Of a stretch of DNA of 64,000 bases, positions 62,934-64,000 are shown in pieces. The number at the start of each line of letters is the position of its first letter. Within the stretch, counting starts at the first letter, position 1. The position numbers and the translations under genes are program-made. The notes below the pieces were generated by a model. That model did not search any database and was not told the DNA's origin. It saw nothing but the letters and a program-made list of their open reading frames with translations. Source of the stretch: Adiantum capillus-veneris (taxonomy: Eukaryota; Streptophyta; Polypodiopsida; Polypodiales; Pteridaceae); assembly GCA_014529385.2 (NCBI GenBank), contig CM043967.1:6709001-6773000 (forward strand), read 5' to 3'.

Positions 62934-63725
62934 TCATACTATCTTTAAGCTGTATTCCTTGCATCCATCTAGCACCTTCAAAAGGATAATTTTTGAACAT
63001 AATAAGATACCGTCGAATAATCTTACCATGTCGCAGTACCTTGTCTTCATGCTTAAGGATAACTTTGATTGTATCACCTCTTCTTGGTCTTCAACTTTTG
63101 GAGGGTCTTCAATAATTGGTTCACTTGGTGGCTCTCCTTTATAGGGCTTAAGTAGGCTCACATGAAAGGCATTGTGCATGAGCCAATGGTTGGGAAACAT
63201 GAGTTGGTAAGCCGTCTCATGGATGGACTTCAAGATTTGGAAAGGACCATAGTATCTTTTTGCTAACTTAGCATAATACTTTTGATGGCCCGTAGGACTT
63301 TTTCCCGTTGTTTGCCTTAAACAAGCTTTAGGAAACTTAAGTAGGACCCAATTAGTTTTTTAAAATGTTAAGGCCCTTCTGTGCTTGTCAATGGCATCTT
63401 TTTGCATTTGATGAGAGATAGATATAGCCTCTTTAATCTTTTGAAAAAGATTCTTGTAGGTCACGGCTATACTCATTGGCAAACGAAGATCTTCCCATGT
63501 ACTTTGAGTAGCAAGGGACTTTTAGGTCTTCCCTCAATGATCTCAAAAGGCGCTTTTCTCGTAGAAGTATATACAATATTATTGTAGGCATACTCTACAA
63601 GAGTTAAGTATTTTTCCCATTGTGAGCATTGATCTACTTCGATAACATAAGTCTTGAGTAGATCGAGTACTGTAAGATTGTCTATCTCACTTTGGCCATC
63701 CGTTTATGGGTGATAGGCCAAGGAG
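62934..63725 (-). pseudogene. Integrase end of a gypsy element
   Basis: From 63,725 down the minus strand: SLAYHP, stop, TDGQSEIDNLTVLDLLKTYV (integrase Glu region), QWEKYLTLVEYAYNNIVYTS, IIEGRPKSPLATQ. The C-terminal part follows at 62,934-63,233 (SIHETAYQLMFPNHWLMHNA, FHVSLLKPYKGEPPSEPIIE). Frameshifts and stops interrupt it. No chromodomain is complete. Confidence 0.75.
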
Positions 63726-64000
63726 AGAGTTTGTTTTTACCTTTGTAAACTCCCTTCTCCTTGGATCGATTGTTGTTGTTGTTGTTGGAAGTGCCTTGGG
63801 AAGAATTTTGAGCATTGGTTTTCCCCTTTGCATCATTTTTGTCTTTGTTTTCATGGGCTTGACATTCCGTCTAGCCCCTTGATGGAAATTGATGCGTGAA
63901 GCAACCATGGTGTGATGGATTACTTTGTTGATAGAACCAGGCTATTGAGAGTTGATGTATTCATCCATCCCTTCAAGTAATCCCACACAAAATTGTTTCC
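63726..64000 (-). pseudogene. Gag fragment fused to integrase by deletion
   Basis: On the minus strand from the right edge: FCVGLLEGMDEYINSQ, SINKVIHHTMVASRINFHQG, then a basic Asn-rich linker. At about 63,725 the sequence passes straight to the integrase SLAYHP motif. Protease, RT and RNase H are absent. The element continues beyond the window. Confidence 0.65.

Overview
This window looks like intergenic nuclear DNA from a plant with a large, repeat-rich genome. A gymnosperm is a guess from the density and age structure of the repeats and is not proven. No complete single-copy host gene is visible. Almost everything is LTR retrotransposon, mostly Ty3/gypsy of the chromovirus and Tat types with a little Ty1/copia, plus microsatellites and a few decayed multi-exon gene fragments.

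Layout. 1-5.1 kb: unassigned DNA, a ~160-bp tandem array, and an LTR plus integrase remnant of a minus-strand chromovirus. 5.1-12.9 kb: a decayed plus-strand Tat-like gag-pol with a coiled-coil ORF after pol and a 3' LTR, inserted into the integrase of another gypsy element (12.9-15.3 kb). 15.3-19.6 kb: LTR-like DNA, a decayed Athila-type gag-like ORF and another LTR-like block. 19,613-26,060: a complete non-autonomous element with 1.56-kb LTRs about 98% identical, coding only Gag fused to a novel ~500-residue region with a membrane segment. 26-30.3 kb: copia fragments, two LTR-like pieces and unrecognised minus-strand ORFs. 30.6-33.4 kb: tandem repeats with a palindromic core, then microsatellites.

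33,867-55,721 is a nested pair on the minus strand. The outer element is a decayed chromovirus with an initiator-Met PBS, a chromodomain and a GAGTC target duplication. Its 5' LTR is split by a young Tat-type element (42,544-54,824; LTRs about 99.3% identical). The young element has a 1,564-codon gag-pol frame with two RNase H domains, and a 5' leader with four accessory ORFs that form two paralogous pairs.

55.7-64 kb: the flank of the outer element and a second copy of the same flank, a decayed multi-exon gene, minus-strand fragments resembling a NIF-type phosphatase and a ULP1 protease, and an internally deleted gypsy element at the right edge.

The main result is that the young Tat element and the non-autonomous Gag-membrane element share a 19-nt primer-binding site, a nearly identical polypurine tract, homologous Gag and 4-bp target duplications. 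They look like an autonomous driver and its parasite, and both carry accessory ORFs I do not recognise. A second result is a coding exon inside the chromovirus LTR, with a splice donor in phase with two downstream acceptors.
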